Shown: positions 39,479-52,464 of the stretch, piece by piece
Layout of the letters: each line of letters opens with the position of its first letter
How positions within the stretch are numbered: position 1 is the first letter of the stretch
DNA from: Rachycentron canadum
Taxonomy: Eukaryota; Chordata; Actinopteri; Carangiformes; Rachycentridae
Length of the DNA: 64,000 bases
NCBI GenBank assembly: GCA_038496675.1
Contig: CM076669.1
Span: 13,651,036 to 13,715,035 of the forward strand
Direction of reading: 5' to 3'
Program-made: the position numbers and the translations under genes
Notes under the pieces: model-generated
The model's input: only the letters and a program-made list of their open reading frames with translations
Databases searched by the model: none
Told to the model about the DNA's origin: nothing

Positions 39479-41717
39479 TAAGATATACAGATATTTTCTG
39501 GATCTTCAAATTGATTCGGGTTTTCTCAAATGTCTGGAGGTTATTTATCTTCATATAAAGAGGAGATTGTCTCACATAGAGTTGAGCTAAAGGTAAATCC
39601 CTGGTTGTAGAAGAAAGAATAATTAAAAGGTTAAGTGCTGATCATTTTTCCCTGAGATCACCCGTGGAGCTTTAAACTGAGGCCGGTGGCTCACAGCTCT
39701 AATTTGCAGAAAATGTCAATACTTAAATGTCAAGGAATAGGTCAAACATGATTGGGTCCAGAGTTTAGCCAGAAACCATCGCTTTTCAGACCAAAGTGAA
39801 GGAGCCACTTCAGCTGAGTCGGGGGTCTGACCCATTAGCTTGCTAAGAGACCCTCTCAGTCATTGACTTGACAGTGGACAGCGTCACGCTCATTCATAGG
39901 TGAGGAGCCAGGATTCAGCAGACTGTATTGAGTGGTGCAGACTGGCTAATGTAACAAGGATATGTCAGTTCATTCAATCACAGGAGAATCAGGAAGTACT
40001 GAGGATACAGATACCTTCCCTTCTTCAAACACTCAACACTTTCAAATCACAACAAACTACAGGCTTGAGTTTATATAATTCATTACAACGCACTATTGAT
40101 ATTTGATATTTTTTCACAGATTTTTGAGTTTTGATGCTGATTGTGTATCTTAATTTGTAATAAAGTGACACACTCATCCATTTGTGAATAAGGTACATGT
40201 TTGTTTGTTTGTTTGTTTTTTTTTAACCTGAAAATTCTGATGAGTTGTTTCAGCCCTGAGCAGTGTCTTCAGGCTTCCTCACAGGTTGCATGCAGCCTGT
40301 GGCAGCCTCCACCAAGACGACAGGGCAGAGTGAGGCACAGTACTATAAGTGAAGGTGACGCAGATGAGCATTTTAACATGTTGATACTGTGCAAGCGAGG
40401 AGGGTTTTAAGAGGTGAGGGGGACATGTGGACCCTCAGTAGTAGGTATGACTGTGTTCGCCAAATGTTTACCTCATTATTATTGGCTATAGAGAATTGTA
40501 TTGAACGTGTCTTTGTCTCGCACATTGTGACCTCCGTCTTTGTAGTCCATGCATAAGCACAATACCCATGAGCTTGATCATGTACTGGACATGTAAAAAT
40601 GGTTTGTACTGTTAATCACTGGTGTGTGAGTATGTGCAGACACCAGTGTCAAGTTGTTCTCTTTTCATTATGCCTGCAGCATCTGCTGAGCCTTTAAGCC
40701 AGGTGAGCTGTGAACCCTTTAATCCTTCTGACATTTTACAGACTAAACAATTCATCATGAAAATAATTCAAACAACGATGAAGGACTGTTCAGTCTTTGC
40801 TAGCGTCCAGCACAGTTGTCATTTTCCTTTGCGTGTCGTTAGGGTTGTGGGCTGTGTTGGTCTTTTATTGATGCACTGTGGAAAGTGACTGATCAGCAAA
40901 AACCTTGTCTGAAGTCAACAGTATAGTTTGTCATTGTTATTCTGAAGGGGACTTATCAATCGAGCAGGACTGCAGACACTGACCAATGCAACTCAGACTG
41001 TTGTGTGTAGGTGCTGATACTGAAACAGGGGAGAGGAGATCAGACAGTTTCTTAATCTTATGCTTTTCATGGTTGTAAATAAAACTAGATCTAAAAACCT
41101 CAAAACTAAAAACCCAATTCCTGCAGTCTTCCTTACTACCTCACAAATCCATCCAAGCACACCCGGCTTTTAAAGGGAATTGGGGGTTTATTGCATGTTA
41201 CGCCCAAAACACTCTCGTTTCCCATTATTAATTAACAGTAGAACCCTGTTGAACCACGTGAGTGTCGCCATGAAGCTTTTTTCTGCAGTTAAACTAACAG
41301 AGGTGGATGTGGACACGTCCTGAATGCACCCGCTCCAGGAGCTTTAGGCCATGAACTCTGATCGTTGATATGCAGCTTGTAAAGTCAGATTTATGTTTAA
41401 ATTTATACGTTTTAATTATAAATGTCATCATTATCACATGCAGTTAAACCACTTTTCCTCATATTGCATCAAAAGTTTGTGTCCATAATGTAATCTTGTA
41501 TATACTTACTTTTCCATGCAGCTGTGATCTGATGAGCAACAAACTGTCCTCTTATTACTTAGTGAAATTACACTTATGTGAAGACAGTGTGTGCTGCAAT
41601 ATTGACGATTTCAGCAAAACTAATCCTCAAGATTTGTGGAGTGAAGTCTTTGGTTAAAAAAAAAAAAAAAAAAAAGGTAGAAGATAACCCATGAAATATT
41701 AAGCTGCGGGAGCCTAC

Positions 41718-41870
41718 CATCTACACATGACGGGGCAGCTCTGGTGGTGCCGGCCACTTGCCCGGGAAAGCAGGAGCACTTCACAGTTTGTGACCGCTCC
41801 TCAATTTTGTTCTTGTTGCAGCAGCGATGCAACGCCACCACCTCGCAGGTGCCTGTACGGACATGGTGAG
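41718..41870 (-). CDS. tafa2: TAFA2 coding exon 2: first cysteine-rich block
   Basis: This exon encodes 50 complete codons starting HHVRTGTCEVVALHRCC and ending APSCVD, with split codons at both ends. It holds six of the ten cysteines typical of TAFA1-4, including the CC pair and the CSC motif. The run from VALHRCC through KNKIEERSQTVK and FPGQVAGTTRAAP matches mammalian TAFA2 as I recall it; TAFA1 and TAFA4 differ at several of these positions. The donor is GATG|GTAGGC (GT at 41716-41717), phase 1. Upstream the acceptor is a tandem CAGCAG, so the exon may begin at 41870 or at 41873, adding or omitting one alanine; both keep frame with exon 1. The intron to exon 1 is about 11.3 kb and the intron to exon 3 about 5.8 kb. 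Known family role: secreted, brain-enriched, chemokine-like proteins, some reported to associate with neurexins. Confidence 0.95.
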
Positions 41871-43111
41871 CTGCTGGAGAGATGACAGGAGAAATGGAAT
41901 AATCAGCAGTGTGGCAACAGTTATTACCCCCATCTACTCACCCACTCTTCTGGCCTTGGACTGAGTCCCATAAGAGTCTCTCTCCTGGGTCTCTATCGCC
42001 TGCTCTGTCTGCCTCTCATCTGGCTCCATAATGAAAAAATTACCAGGGAAAGCAATTTCATTAAAAGGTCTTTTTATCAGAGGGTTTAGTTTTCCTGTTA
42101 GTGTATGCATTTATTCTTCATGTCGTTTTGCTGGAGTAGCTGAATACTGGTCCTCATTGTCTTTAAATTATTGTCATGGATGGAAATTAAAGGGCTATTC
42201 CAGCAATTTAATTTTCCACTTCTATAAAGTCGGGTCATTCACAAGAGACAGATTTAAAAAAAGAGACTCAAGGCCCAAAAACGCTGGGGTCTTCATTTCC
42301 TATAATGCAACCAATCTGTTTTATTAAAAACCATGACTGATTCAGTCAATGGCCAAACTCAACAGCTTCTTTTTGTGGCGTAGACTCTGTATGTGGAATG
42401 AGTCCAGTTCAAGATGATGACATCACTCTGGCATCATCAGGGTTTCTTTAAGCCGTTATACAACAGTTTCACATGGACAGTCATAAAAGGTCAAACCTTC
42501 ATTTGACATTAACATTTGTTGCCATTGTTATTACCTATAAATGACTTGCTAATTATTTTTACTTATCAAAGACACAACCACAACTTAATTTATCATGAAT
42601 TAAAGAAACAGAATGTTTACATCATGTTCTTCAAACTAAAAAAAACAAAGAGTCTCTGGAGCTTTAACTCTCCAACACTGCATGCATTGGTTTTGTTTAT
42701 TTAAAATCTTAATTGAATGAGTTCACAAAAGTGTCAGTCGCTTATTTCTAAGTTATAGCTGCTAAATTAAGTTGAATCAGTTTGAAATTACCTAAATATT
42801 TACATTAGGTCAACAAGGAGAAGTTAGTTGATTACAAGTTCTTCAAACAAGTTTGACAACATGACTGATAAAACTGCACAGTTGATAATGCCCTGCTCTG
42901 ACTCCTCCCTGCAGGTAAATGTAAAACTCTTCAAACACTGTTCATAGTTCACGGTTCAGTTTTTATTACTGATTTGATGGTTTAAAGCCACTTGGTAGGG
43001 TTGTTGACCTCAACTTATAACTATGGTGCAGCATTTGGTCTAAATCAACATTTTGTTGTCACAAAGAAGCTGCTCCTACAAAAGCAGAAGAAGAGTAACT
43101 GAACTTACTGA

Positions 43112-43137
43112 TTTTTTTTTTTTTTTTTTTTTTTTTT
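43112..43137. repeat. 26-base T run
   Basis: Uninterrupted T homopolymer in the intron between TAFA2 exons 1 and 2. Confidence 0.95.
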
Positions 43138-44778
43138 ATGAAAACAGCAATGAGCTGAGGATACACACAGTTTTATGACTTTATTAGTACCTTATATTTA
43201 CGTCACAGGGCACCTTCACAGACAAACTAAGATAACCTTCATGACATCATCAGGGTCATGGACCCTTTAAAATCGATTTTTGTGGTTTTCCACTGACCCC
43301 AGACAAAATCGGATGTACATGTGTAGTATATGATTACGTTTTGAGGAAATGTTTTGTCAAGAAGGCAAAACACATTATGGGAAATGTGTGTTTTTGTGAT
43401 TTTTGCCAAAATAACATAGTCGTGGTTTGGACAATGGCAACCTGAGCTGCTAACCAGCTGATCAAGACTCAGGGTGAGACATGGAGCAAAAGGAGAGCCA
43501 GAGTCTGAAAACTATTTCTCAGTCTCTGTGGAAAGTGGAAAGAAGCGTGAAATAATAAAAAAAAAAAAACCTTTGAGACTTTAATCCTCCAGCTTTTATT
43601 GTAAATCAATAGCTTTTCTGTAATGTTCATCAACATTTTAATTTCATTTAAAAAAATCAATAACCTTAAAGTTGAACTTAAAATGTTGGCAAATGTGCTT
43701 GTTTTTCCAGCCATATAAAATTTCCTAGGCAAAGCCAGCGATTTATAATAAAAGTAAATGGTTTATGCTCTCAGAGGGCTTTCATGTTTCATGTTTCTAT
43801 CTTCCTCAGAAGCTGAGTAATAAAGGTTTTAGTGAATGTAAAACGTTAAAATGTGGTTTTCAAACACGGCAGCGGCTTCAATACATTTTTTAGAGGGCGT
43901 CTCAGGTCTTAATAGTTTAAGCAGTGTAGTTGAGTTCATCAAACAGGATCTGACATTATAAACATCATTATTTTATCATAATCACTGTGTTTGGAAATGA
44001 AGAAGGTGCCTTTTAAATAAATAACTCATATGAGATGGTAATAATTGGAACCCATGTCGTTCCCATTTTCCCACGACAAGCAGCAGCGCTTAAAAAAACT
44101 CAGATGGGTTCGGGAAAGTGCAGCTCTGCAGTATTTGGAGCCAATTTCCAGATCACGCTCCATTGTCTGAATTATTTAGAGCCCGAGCTGCTCCATTCTC
44201 TCTTAATTGCATGTGACATTTTCATGAGGTGTCCTTCTGCAGAGATACTCACTGCCGCTGAGGTAAACAGTAAATCTGAAATAACTGTCTGAAACCGGTC
44301 CTAACTGTCTGCACTATAGCAGCTCAACTAAGCCCAGTTAATTACACTCTTACCTCAGTGTGGTATATGAGTTGGTTACAACAGTTTCCAGCAGCTGGCA
44401 CACGCAGCTACTGAGACTAACAGATTAAGTCAGTTACTCTGCTGAGCTGTTGAGCATCACAACACCTCTGGGACTTACCTGTATTTTTTCTTACAACTGA
44501 AAGAAATGTCTAAATTTAACCGGAAATCTGATATTCCTCACACGGATATGACAGTTAAAAAAATTAAAATAATACTGTCTAATACAGTTCTGTAAGTTTT
44601 TAATCTTCAGGTTTGGTTGAAATTGTTTTAAGGTGTTGATTCAACTCTGTGGTCATGTTGAACTGAATTCCCTTAAGATGTGATGAATAAAATAACACAA
44701 TTCCTCAAAACACAATACAGTTCAACAAACAGCAGCCTCCAAAATGACATTAACTTAACTGACATTAACAAAATGACA

Positions 44779-45364
44779 TTAAAGGTCTATATATTGCATA
44801 TAGTCTAAAGATAGACCTCCGCATCTTCTTTGATTATAAATCAGGTCTAGGTTCTATATTAATATAGTGAAAGTATCAAAGGTCTCAGTCCACAGAGATG
44901 TTCACAGGCTGTTTTCAGAAACAGAGCCTTAAAACCAGCCGTTGGGACGTCTGTAACTTTGTCACAAGTAAGCACTTTCCTCAGCCACAACCCAAGCCCC
45001 ACCCACCAGGACCCACCATCCAACCCTGCAGGATTTGGATTTTCAGTGTTTATCTGAAATCTGCTATATTTTTATTAGATCCCTCAGAAAACAGTCACTT
45101 CTGATTGACCTGTTGTTGCTAGAGCTTCAGGCTGAGAGAGATGTAAAACTACACTGATAAGATTTTTAGTTCATAAAACCACTGATAGATATAGATATAC
45201 ATATAGATATCAATATATAGATATAGATATATAGAGATTTAGATATATAGAGATAGAGATAGATAGATCTATAAATAGATAGATAGATATATCTATAGAT
45301 ATAGATACATAGATATACACACACACATTATTGTTTTAGGTTTATTTTAATATGGGCCCTTTAA
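44779..45364 (+). mobile_element. TTAA-type miniature element, copy 4, with both ends and a TTAA duplication
   Basis: The best-kept copy: it begins TTAAAGGTCTATAT (44779) and ends TATGGGCCCTTTAA (45364), so the ends are inverted copies and both are flanked by TTAA. The interior aligns with the other copies. Near the tail the element contains an expanded TAGATA-type microsatellite (about 45186-45325), which explains its greater length. It lies within the intron between TAFA2 exons 1 and 2. Confidence 0.8.
45186..45325. repeat. TAGATA-type compound microsatellite
   Basis: About 140 bases of interrupted TAGATA, GATA and TATAGA units ending in a short CA run. It sits inside the tail of the TTAA-type element at 44779-45364. 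Confidence 0.9.
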
Positions 45365-47439
45365 TCCAACACCTCTGTAAACTGTTTTGACCAAACTGTA
45401 CATTATAATCTTCCTGAGGGAGGATTATTACAAGACTGTTGTATTACAGTGTTTGTATAAGTCAATATCAGGTAGAAAAGGACAAAAAGACAGAAAAGAG
45501 AAGAGCATTTCCATTTTTGTTATTCATTCAATATTCACACAATAGCATGTCCACTCTAACATGACCCCCAACCCACACCGCACCCCATCCTTCCTCTTAT
45601 AGCAAAAATAATGCCGGTAGTCACCAAAAAGCAGCAGGATTCTTCCTCATGCCCAAGCAAGAAAGGATATGAAAGACAAACACGTGGCAAGCTGAGCTGC
45701 TTTAGATGTTTGTGAGAGAAGTGCTGCCAGTGTCTCTGTAAAGGCTGAGTTTCACACTGAGGCTGTGGTGTTTCTGACTGCGTGTCTGCTCAGCTTCCCC
45801 TGCCAGCAAATACAGACAAAGGCATTTCACTCAGGAATCAATGTGTCCTGCAAACCCACAGTCCAGCTGTAAATATGCTGTGACACAGAGGATCCCTGCT
45901 GCTGTGGTTGTTTTTTCTAAATTTGTGTATCTTAAAGTTGCCGGGGCATCTCCAGTTTGATTCTGGCGGGGGATACTTGTTGCATGTCGAACCCTCCAAC
46001 TTTGCACGTTTCTGTCACTATCACAAAAGTAAATCGAATAGCCTTGGTGCACGAGAAGCCATGCAACTAGAAATTGTTTGGGACATTTAATATTAGATGG
46101 GCAATTTCCATTGTCCTGGTCTGGGTATTTTATACATCCAGGATCTATGAGCCATGTGAGCCATCTTCAAATATAGTATTATTTATACTCTCGCTTGGCT
46201 GAAAACTCAATGGTTATTATTTTCCTTTTTATTTTTTTCATTCCTGAAAAAATAAACTACCTTTTCATGGCTAATCAAAGCATGATGACGTGGTGCAACA
46301 TAAAAATAGGACTGAATCACTTTTTTATCTTTAGCAGAGCTGCAGTAGCTATTTCCACAAGAAACTGAAAGTGTTTACTTTGACAGGTCTACTGATTTGA
46401 TGTAGTAAAGGCCAAAAAGAGAGCAATGATACTTGGTGTGACCAATGCTTCCATATTCCGCCCACAATGTAGTGTGCTGCAAAAATTAGAGTAGATGATA
46501 CTTTAACATTTTAAAGCCTCAATGCCAGCAGGCTCTCCATCGTCATTTAGACCCACTGAAGACCAAACGTGTTTGAACATTAAATCTGCTGGATATCAGA
46601 CCTAAAGATGGTCCTATTCACTTGAATGAATATTGTTCCATTAGTGCTTAAGCCAGGTCACAGGCTGCCATATTTCTCCCATTGGCCCCTTCTGGGGGTG
46701 AGGGGGGCTACGCTGGGATGATGTCACACATTTTAAACTAATAAACATGTACTTAGAACATAAAATTAATAATGGATTAAAATTCATAATAGATAGAAAT
46801 AGTTGTAATTGAGCTTATTGGCACTGGAAGGTGTTCCTGCTAACCTTTTTATTGATGTTTTGGTTTGTAGCAGCACCATGAGGGGCCACCAGGATAAACT
46901 GCAGCAAGCTCCCTGAATACATTATGGCCCAAACAGAAACATCTTTGTGTGTCTAACTTTGAAACCACAGTGCCAGGCTCTCAGATTGGAGCTAAAAGTC
47001 TGAGACTTTACTATTCACTCTTTTGGACTCTCTAGCTCTCTGTTCTCTTAAAGGTCTGCTATTGAATGTAGTGTTATAGTTCACTAAAGATGTACTTTTC
47101 TTTGCCCATTAGCAAATCTGATGATTGTGGCACCTCTATTAAAGCTAGAATCACAGCAGAGTAGAAAACTACACCAAGAAGAAAAATTGCATATTAATAC
47201 TTATAATAAAGGGATAATTATAATAAATGATTTTGTAATGTTAAGGAAAGTGAAATTTAAAAAATCCTATATTTGCCCCTCCAGCAAGATCCACACCAAA
47301 CTTTAATGAGTTCTTCCCTGGATCGTCCCTCATCCCTCCACTAAGGTTGGTTCACAAACAAACTAGAATTACTGTCCCACGGGTGTTTCCTCCACCAACC
47401 ACACAAGTTGCAGCAAATATGGACACTTGCTGAGTTAAA

Positions 47440-47740
47440 GTGGTGAACAATGGCCACTGTTTGGTGGAGCATTATGATGCCGTAGTGAAGTTTACCTTTG
47501 ACCTTTTAGATATAAAATGTAACTTAATTTTATCATTTTATGCTGAAATTAGCTTATTTGTGTTTTGTGACATCAAAGCAACCTTGACCTTTGACTCCCA
47601 GTATCTAATGAGTTCAGCCTTGACCAAGGGGACATTTGTGGCAAAATTGACGGGATCCTCTTGAGGAGTTTCCAAGATTTGTCGTTCACAAGAATGGGAT
47701 GTACAGACGTACGTACGAATGGCACAGAGGCAAAACAAAC
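47440..47740 (+). repeat. Teleost interspersed repeat with a TACG/GACG-rich tail
   Basis: The phrases CAACCTTGACCTTTGACTCC, CAGTATCTAATGAGTTCA, TCGTTCACAAGAATGGGATG and the short tandem ACGTACGTACG match the 3' part of a repeat abundant in fish genomes. The apparent open frames here are incidental. Confidence 0.6.
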
Positions 47741-47819
47741 AAATGTACAAAAAAAAGACACAAACTCACACAGGTGGAAACATAATGTCTTTAGAAAAAG
47801 TAATTAACAAAATTAACTA

Positions 47820-48000
47820 CTGTTGTAGTTGACATTTTGGGAAATCTGATCACTGGCAGAAAAAGTTCCCCTCTCATATGTACATTAAATATGAATCCAC
47901 AACCAGCATCCACTTAGCGTAGCCTATCGTAGCTTAGCACAACTGAAACAGGCTCTAAAAAGTCACCACCCACCAGCTCCTGTAAAGGTTGACTGATTAC
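47820..48000 (+). repeat. Interspersed repeat family E (GCTTAGC-containing), copy 1
   Basis: Begins with GTTGACATTTTGGGAAAT and contains AAATATGAATCCACAACCAG and CGTAGCTTAGCACAACTG, typical blocks of a common fish repeat. The inverted counterpart is at 58183-58326. Confidence 0.5.
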
Positions 48001-48147
48001 CACCTTCTTATTGTTTTAAGGTACGAAAACCAAAATATAAAGATGACGCCTCACTCTCAACCAGCAGAGACTTAAAAGGCACAGGTCCTAATACAGGAAT
48101 AGTCCAACACATTACCTTTCATAAAACCACGACAAGTCTCAGCTCCA

Positions 48148-48150
<3 letters not shown>

Positions 48151-48182
<32 letters not shown>
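48151..48182. repeat. 32-base A run
   Basis: Uninterrupted A homopolymer. No retrotransposon body was recognised immediately upstream, so it is not clearly a poly(A) tail. Confidence 0.95.
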
Positions 48183-48183
<1 letters not shown>

Positions 48184-49539
48184 AGCTTGGAATCAAATGT
48201 TGATCAGATCCTGAGAGCTGACTCCTCCGTGAACTCCTACACTCGATGCTGGCGATCAGACTGCGTTCCGGTTTTACCAGGCTCTCGGTCCTTTCACTGA
48301 ATCCTTTGAACCAGAGTCTTTCAGTGAGAAGAGCTGGGCCCTTTTCTGTCTGTGCACGACTGAAATTATTCTCCTTGAGGAGCTTAATGTGTGAGTCTCT
48401 GGAGACGGTGAGGAAACTGCACATGATGCAGACTTAGTATCATTCATGAAGCTGTTGTGAATGATAATGTAATCATTGCTTTGCTTCATGTGCAGTATTG
48501 TGTGCAGCCAAAACTACAGTCTCTCATATAGATGAATTATCGCTGACAATGAGAGTAATTCCCTCTCTACAAACCTACATAATGAGGTGTACAACTGTTG
48601 TGTTAATAGTGACAAACAGATTTTCCCCCTCAGACTATTTGTTATGTTATAAGCAGCAGTTTGAGGAGCGACAATCTTTACTCAACGCACAATCTTTCAG
48701 CCACAATTACAGAATGGATTCAACTCAGCCGAGCAGAGGATGGATAGTTGGTGTCTCTGTTAGTTACTGCTCTCTGAGGGGTGAACACACAAGTTTTCCT
48801 TTCTTGGCAAGCTGCTTTTTATGCAACATATAAGTCATTTTTATTACAAAGTGCAGAAAGTGTGAGGTGCACAGCCAGCAACAATCTTTGATGCATGTAA
48901 CAGGTTGCACTATCAAGGTCATGTGTCACTACAACATTTACAACAGTAAAGAAAACTCATGTAAAGACAAACTCAACTGCAACTGCTGCAGTGCTACATG
49001 TCTAAAAATACAGAGAGTGAACCATCAAATATGTTTCACTCCTCTCTACTTCCCCTGTAGAAACCTGTGTGCTTTGATTCTTACTAAGTGGTTTCCCATT
49101 GTGGACGCTGAAACTCAAGGCTGTAATGTGCCTGTGGGGATCACGCTAACACAATTTGAAGGTCAAAATTTTCAACTCACCGCACTCACTCGGGAACCAT
49201 AAATCATAAAAGCACTGTGTTCAGAGACATGTTGTATTAATAAGGTCAGGTGGAGATGTGCCCATTTTACTGTTCTGACGTCTACCGCTGATTAATCATG
49301 TGGAAAAATAATACACAAGATCATTCAAACAGTAAGTAATGTAAAACACTCTTGAGCTCATAAAATGTCAGTTTTCTATTTTAGAAGGTAATGAAGCAGA
49401 AATTGTTTTATTTCCACTCAACACAGCAGATCCTGTCGGAGTGCCCTGTAGGGCCTAAAATATACACAGCGGCTGAAAAAGTATGAGTTAATGTTTAGAG
49501 CAAACAGCAGTGTCCTGAAATATGAAGCCAACACACACG

Positions 49540-49858
49540 TGTCAAAAACTGCAGTCCATCAAATGGCCACTTGAGTCAATCCAAAATGAGTCAGTCCCCA
49601 TTGACATCCATGTTAAAAAGTCATTTTATTAAGCCTCTGACAGGGCGTGGCCTCTTTGAGTGACAAGAGAGTGAGTGTATCGTTTCCACAAACTGGTACA
49701 AACCAAAGTCTTGGCTCCACACCTCTTTTCCTATGATTGGATTAGCCAGGAGTTGGTGGAGTCAGACACTGCCAAGATGGCGCTCGCGAAGCAGCCCACT
49801 CGTATGAGTGACGTCACAGAGGCTGCGTTCATCTTGATTTACATTCTAAGCTTTAGAG
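49540..49858 (+). repeat. Interspersed repeat family B, inverted copy
   Basis: Reads AAAAACTGCAGTCCATC, AAATGGCCACTTGAG, GAGTCAGTCCCC, later GCCAAGATGGCGCTCG. These are the reverse complement of blocks in the copies at 10290 and 25480. It ends where the hAT-like element at 49859 begins. Confidence 0.55.
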
Positions 49859-50550
49859 CAGAGGTCTCCAACACATGGCTCGTAAGATAGCTTGTTCCCC
49901 CCACCATCTTAGAGTTGTTCCCAAAGGTTCAGAGAGTATTACAAACTTTAAATAGTACGTCTCTCTGACAAACTATTATTTGTTTGTTTTCAGTCAAATG
50001 AGTTCAGATCTGCCACATAAAACTCTTCTGGCTGCATAGTTAACCTGCTGTGGCTCATGTGTGTGTCCACCCTGGCTCCCGCTACACAGAGTTTGCAGGA
50101 TATATGAATGTTGGATTCCCTTGCATTTTAAATACATTTCTGATTTATATTTGACAGAAAATGTCTCTAAAATGTCACTGTCTCCACATGCGGCTGCTAA
50201 AATGGTGAAAAAATAATTAATATTTAGTCATGTTTAAATACATCCCAGACATAGAAACTGTAGTGGAAGCTGTTGAATTTATGTAACATGATGGCACCAA
50301 CTGGCCTTTTCTCTATTTTTGTGAACCACAGGTGTCATGTGTGAAAAATGTGCCGACTGTGAAAAAGATGCAGTGTGTCCGCTCCAAACCAAGACATGAC
50401 ACAGTCAGTGTGTTCCTGTGTATTTTAGAGGTCAGTTTGAGAGTTTTGATATAATAGCTGAATATATGGAACCAGTCATATAAGACACAATAGCCCCCAG
50501 CTCCTTCTATTCTCAAAGTAGCTCTGAGACAAAAAGGTTGTAGACCCCTG
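49859..50550. mobile_element. hAT-like non-autonomous element
   Basis: The ends are CAGAGGTCTCCAAC (49859-49872) and GTTGTAGACCCCTG (50537-50550), inverted copies with two mismatches. CAG-R-GGTCT termini are typical of hAT/Charlie-like elements. The opening CCAACACATGGCTCG also resembles common fish hAT repeats that I recall. No transposase is readable in the roughly 690 bp. The flanking 8-bp sequences match poorly, so a target duplication is not preserved. Confidence 0.65.
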
Positions 50551-52298
50551 GTTTACTCTAAACCATTACATACTGAACAGGAAGGGGTGATTAAATGAAT
50601 TAACACTGTTGTTTTGACTGAAAAGAACAGGAAGAACATGTACAGGCACATAAAACATGTCCTAATTAAAGGACACTCTGTGAGCCATCTCAGCCCGGGA
50701 CTGACTCCTTTATCTGGTCAGTGCAGGACAAACGGAGTAAACGGCAATACTTATGAAGTTTGTGCTGTAAACATCCACCATGGTAAAGGACAGACACCTC
50801 TGTGGCAGCATCTGTCTGACAAGAGAGAGCAAAGGCAAACCTCCTTTTTTTCATAAATCAGAGAGCAGAATAAACTGAATTTACATAAGTGTCAGAGTAG
50901 AAAACCATGTTTGATGGTGCAAACATGATCCCGTCTTTACTGACACAGACTGGTTATTTAAAGCGGTGAAAGCTTGTGTGTGTGTTAGTAAATCAACTTG
51001 TCTACGCGCTGAAATAAACTACATTTGCCCTGGTTCTCAGAGGGAAGGCTTAGTTCTCTTCTTCATCTTTCTCTACTTCTGGGTTCATTTCATCCATTGA
51101 ATGATAATAGGTTTACAGCAACAGAAATAACACCCAGGGGAAATTAAGGGTCTGCAGTGGCGATCACAGAAAAATCGAATGCAAGCGAAATTATTCTGAT
51201 CCACTTCCTGAAATGATGAGCGTCTTGCGTGGGGGATCGCTGCCAATCAAAGCCACGCACTTCAAAGCGGCGTGCTCCCTTCTAATTGGTCGACAAAGAC
51301 AAGAGAGGTATGCACGATTTCTATCATGCTCTCAAATGGACAGCCTGTCCGGCAGCGGCTCTGCCTTTACACCACCAATTATCTGAGGCGGTGTGTTGTC
51401 TGTGGGACTCCCGGTGATGAAACGTGGGTTGGCCTCTACCTGTAATGTTGCTGAGTTGCCATAATTGATCTCCCTGGGTTTACTAGTGACGACTCAACAA
51501 CACTTTTAATGAGGCTACAGCAGACGAGTTTGACTTGTACCACAAAAATAGCAGTTTCAATCCAATTATTCCCCCATTTGACACTGTGACATTTTATTTG
51601 TGATGCAATATTGCACAGTCCCTTCACATGAGAGGTGGCAGAGCAGCAGGTCACTGGACGGTGGGCTGAGGCTTCACACTACGAGCCAATCAAACCAGCC
51701 TCCACAAATCCAGCTGGTTCCTGCAGAGCTGAATGGACGGGTGTCTGGAAGTTTTCCTTGTCTCATGATCAGATGTTTACTGCCACTCAAAGCTTCCTGC
51801 TCTATACTGCTGGAATAGATCCGTTTTACACACAAGTGTCAGTTCACTCGTGATAAACAGACTGACTCAGCCTCTGACAGCAGTTGTGTAATGTCTCTAA
51901 CTCTAACTCTCTGGAGGAGCTTTGTCATGTCTGAGGACACAACCTGGTGATGATACCATCTCTGAAGACGATAGTTCAATACTATAGTTAGCCAGCATTA
52001 TCAAGTGGACATGCAGACTTTGGCAAGTGTAGGCATTTACAGTACAGAGGGAACAAGGAAGGAAGGAAAACAAAGTAGGGAAATTTATGATAAATGTAGG
52101 ATGCATGATTTTAGAGGCTGACTTACACATGGTATTAAAAGGCAGCATATCTCACATCTCCCTGCTGCACTATTTTCTTTAATCTGCCTGTTTTAAGTGC
52201 CTCAATTTTACACATAGTAAATGCAGTGATAAGCGAATTCCACAAGAGCTTTAACAACAGATGATGGGAGAAATAGAGGGTTCCTAATTCACTGATTG

Positions 52299-52300
52299 TT

Positions 52301-52344
<44 letters not shown>

Positions 52345-52345
52345 T
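52299..52345. repeat. (TTTC)n microsatellite
   Basis: Nearly twelve uninterrupted TTTC units, within the first TAFA2 intron seen here. Confidence 0.95.
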
Positions 52346-52464
52346 GTTTCCGTCAGGGTATATGGCTCTGATCAGAGTAATTTATACTAGGATTTATACT
52401 ATATTTTTTATAATTAACAAATCCTATAGAAATACCAACAATACTTTTGGTCTGTAGGCTGTTC

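Larger units (their letters stand above)
35950..41717 (-). other. tafa2: TAFA2 intron between coding exons 2 and 3
   Basis: Intron of about 5.8 kb bounded by a GTAGGC donor and a TTAG acceptor, phase 1. It contains one partial copy of the TTAA-type miniature element (38240-38632), a 14-bp tandem duplication (39451-39478), poly-T and poly-A runs (37027-37044; 41656-41675, close to exon 2), and a GC-richer patch around 36650-36950. No further coding exon was recognised. Confidence 0.8.
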
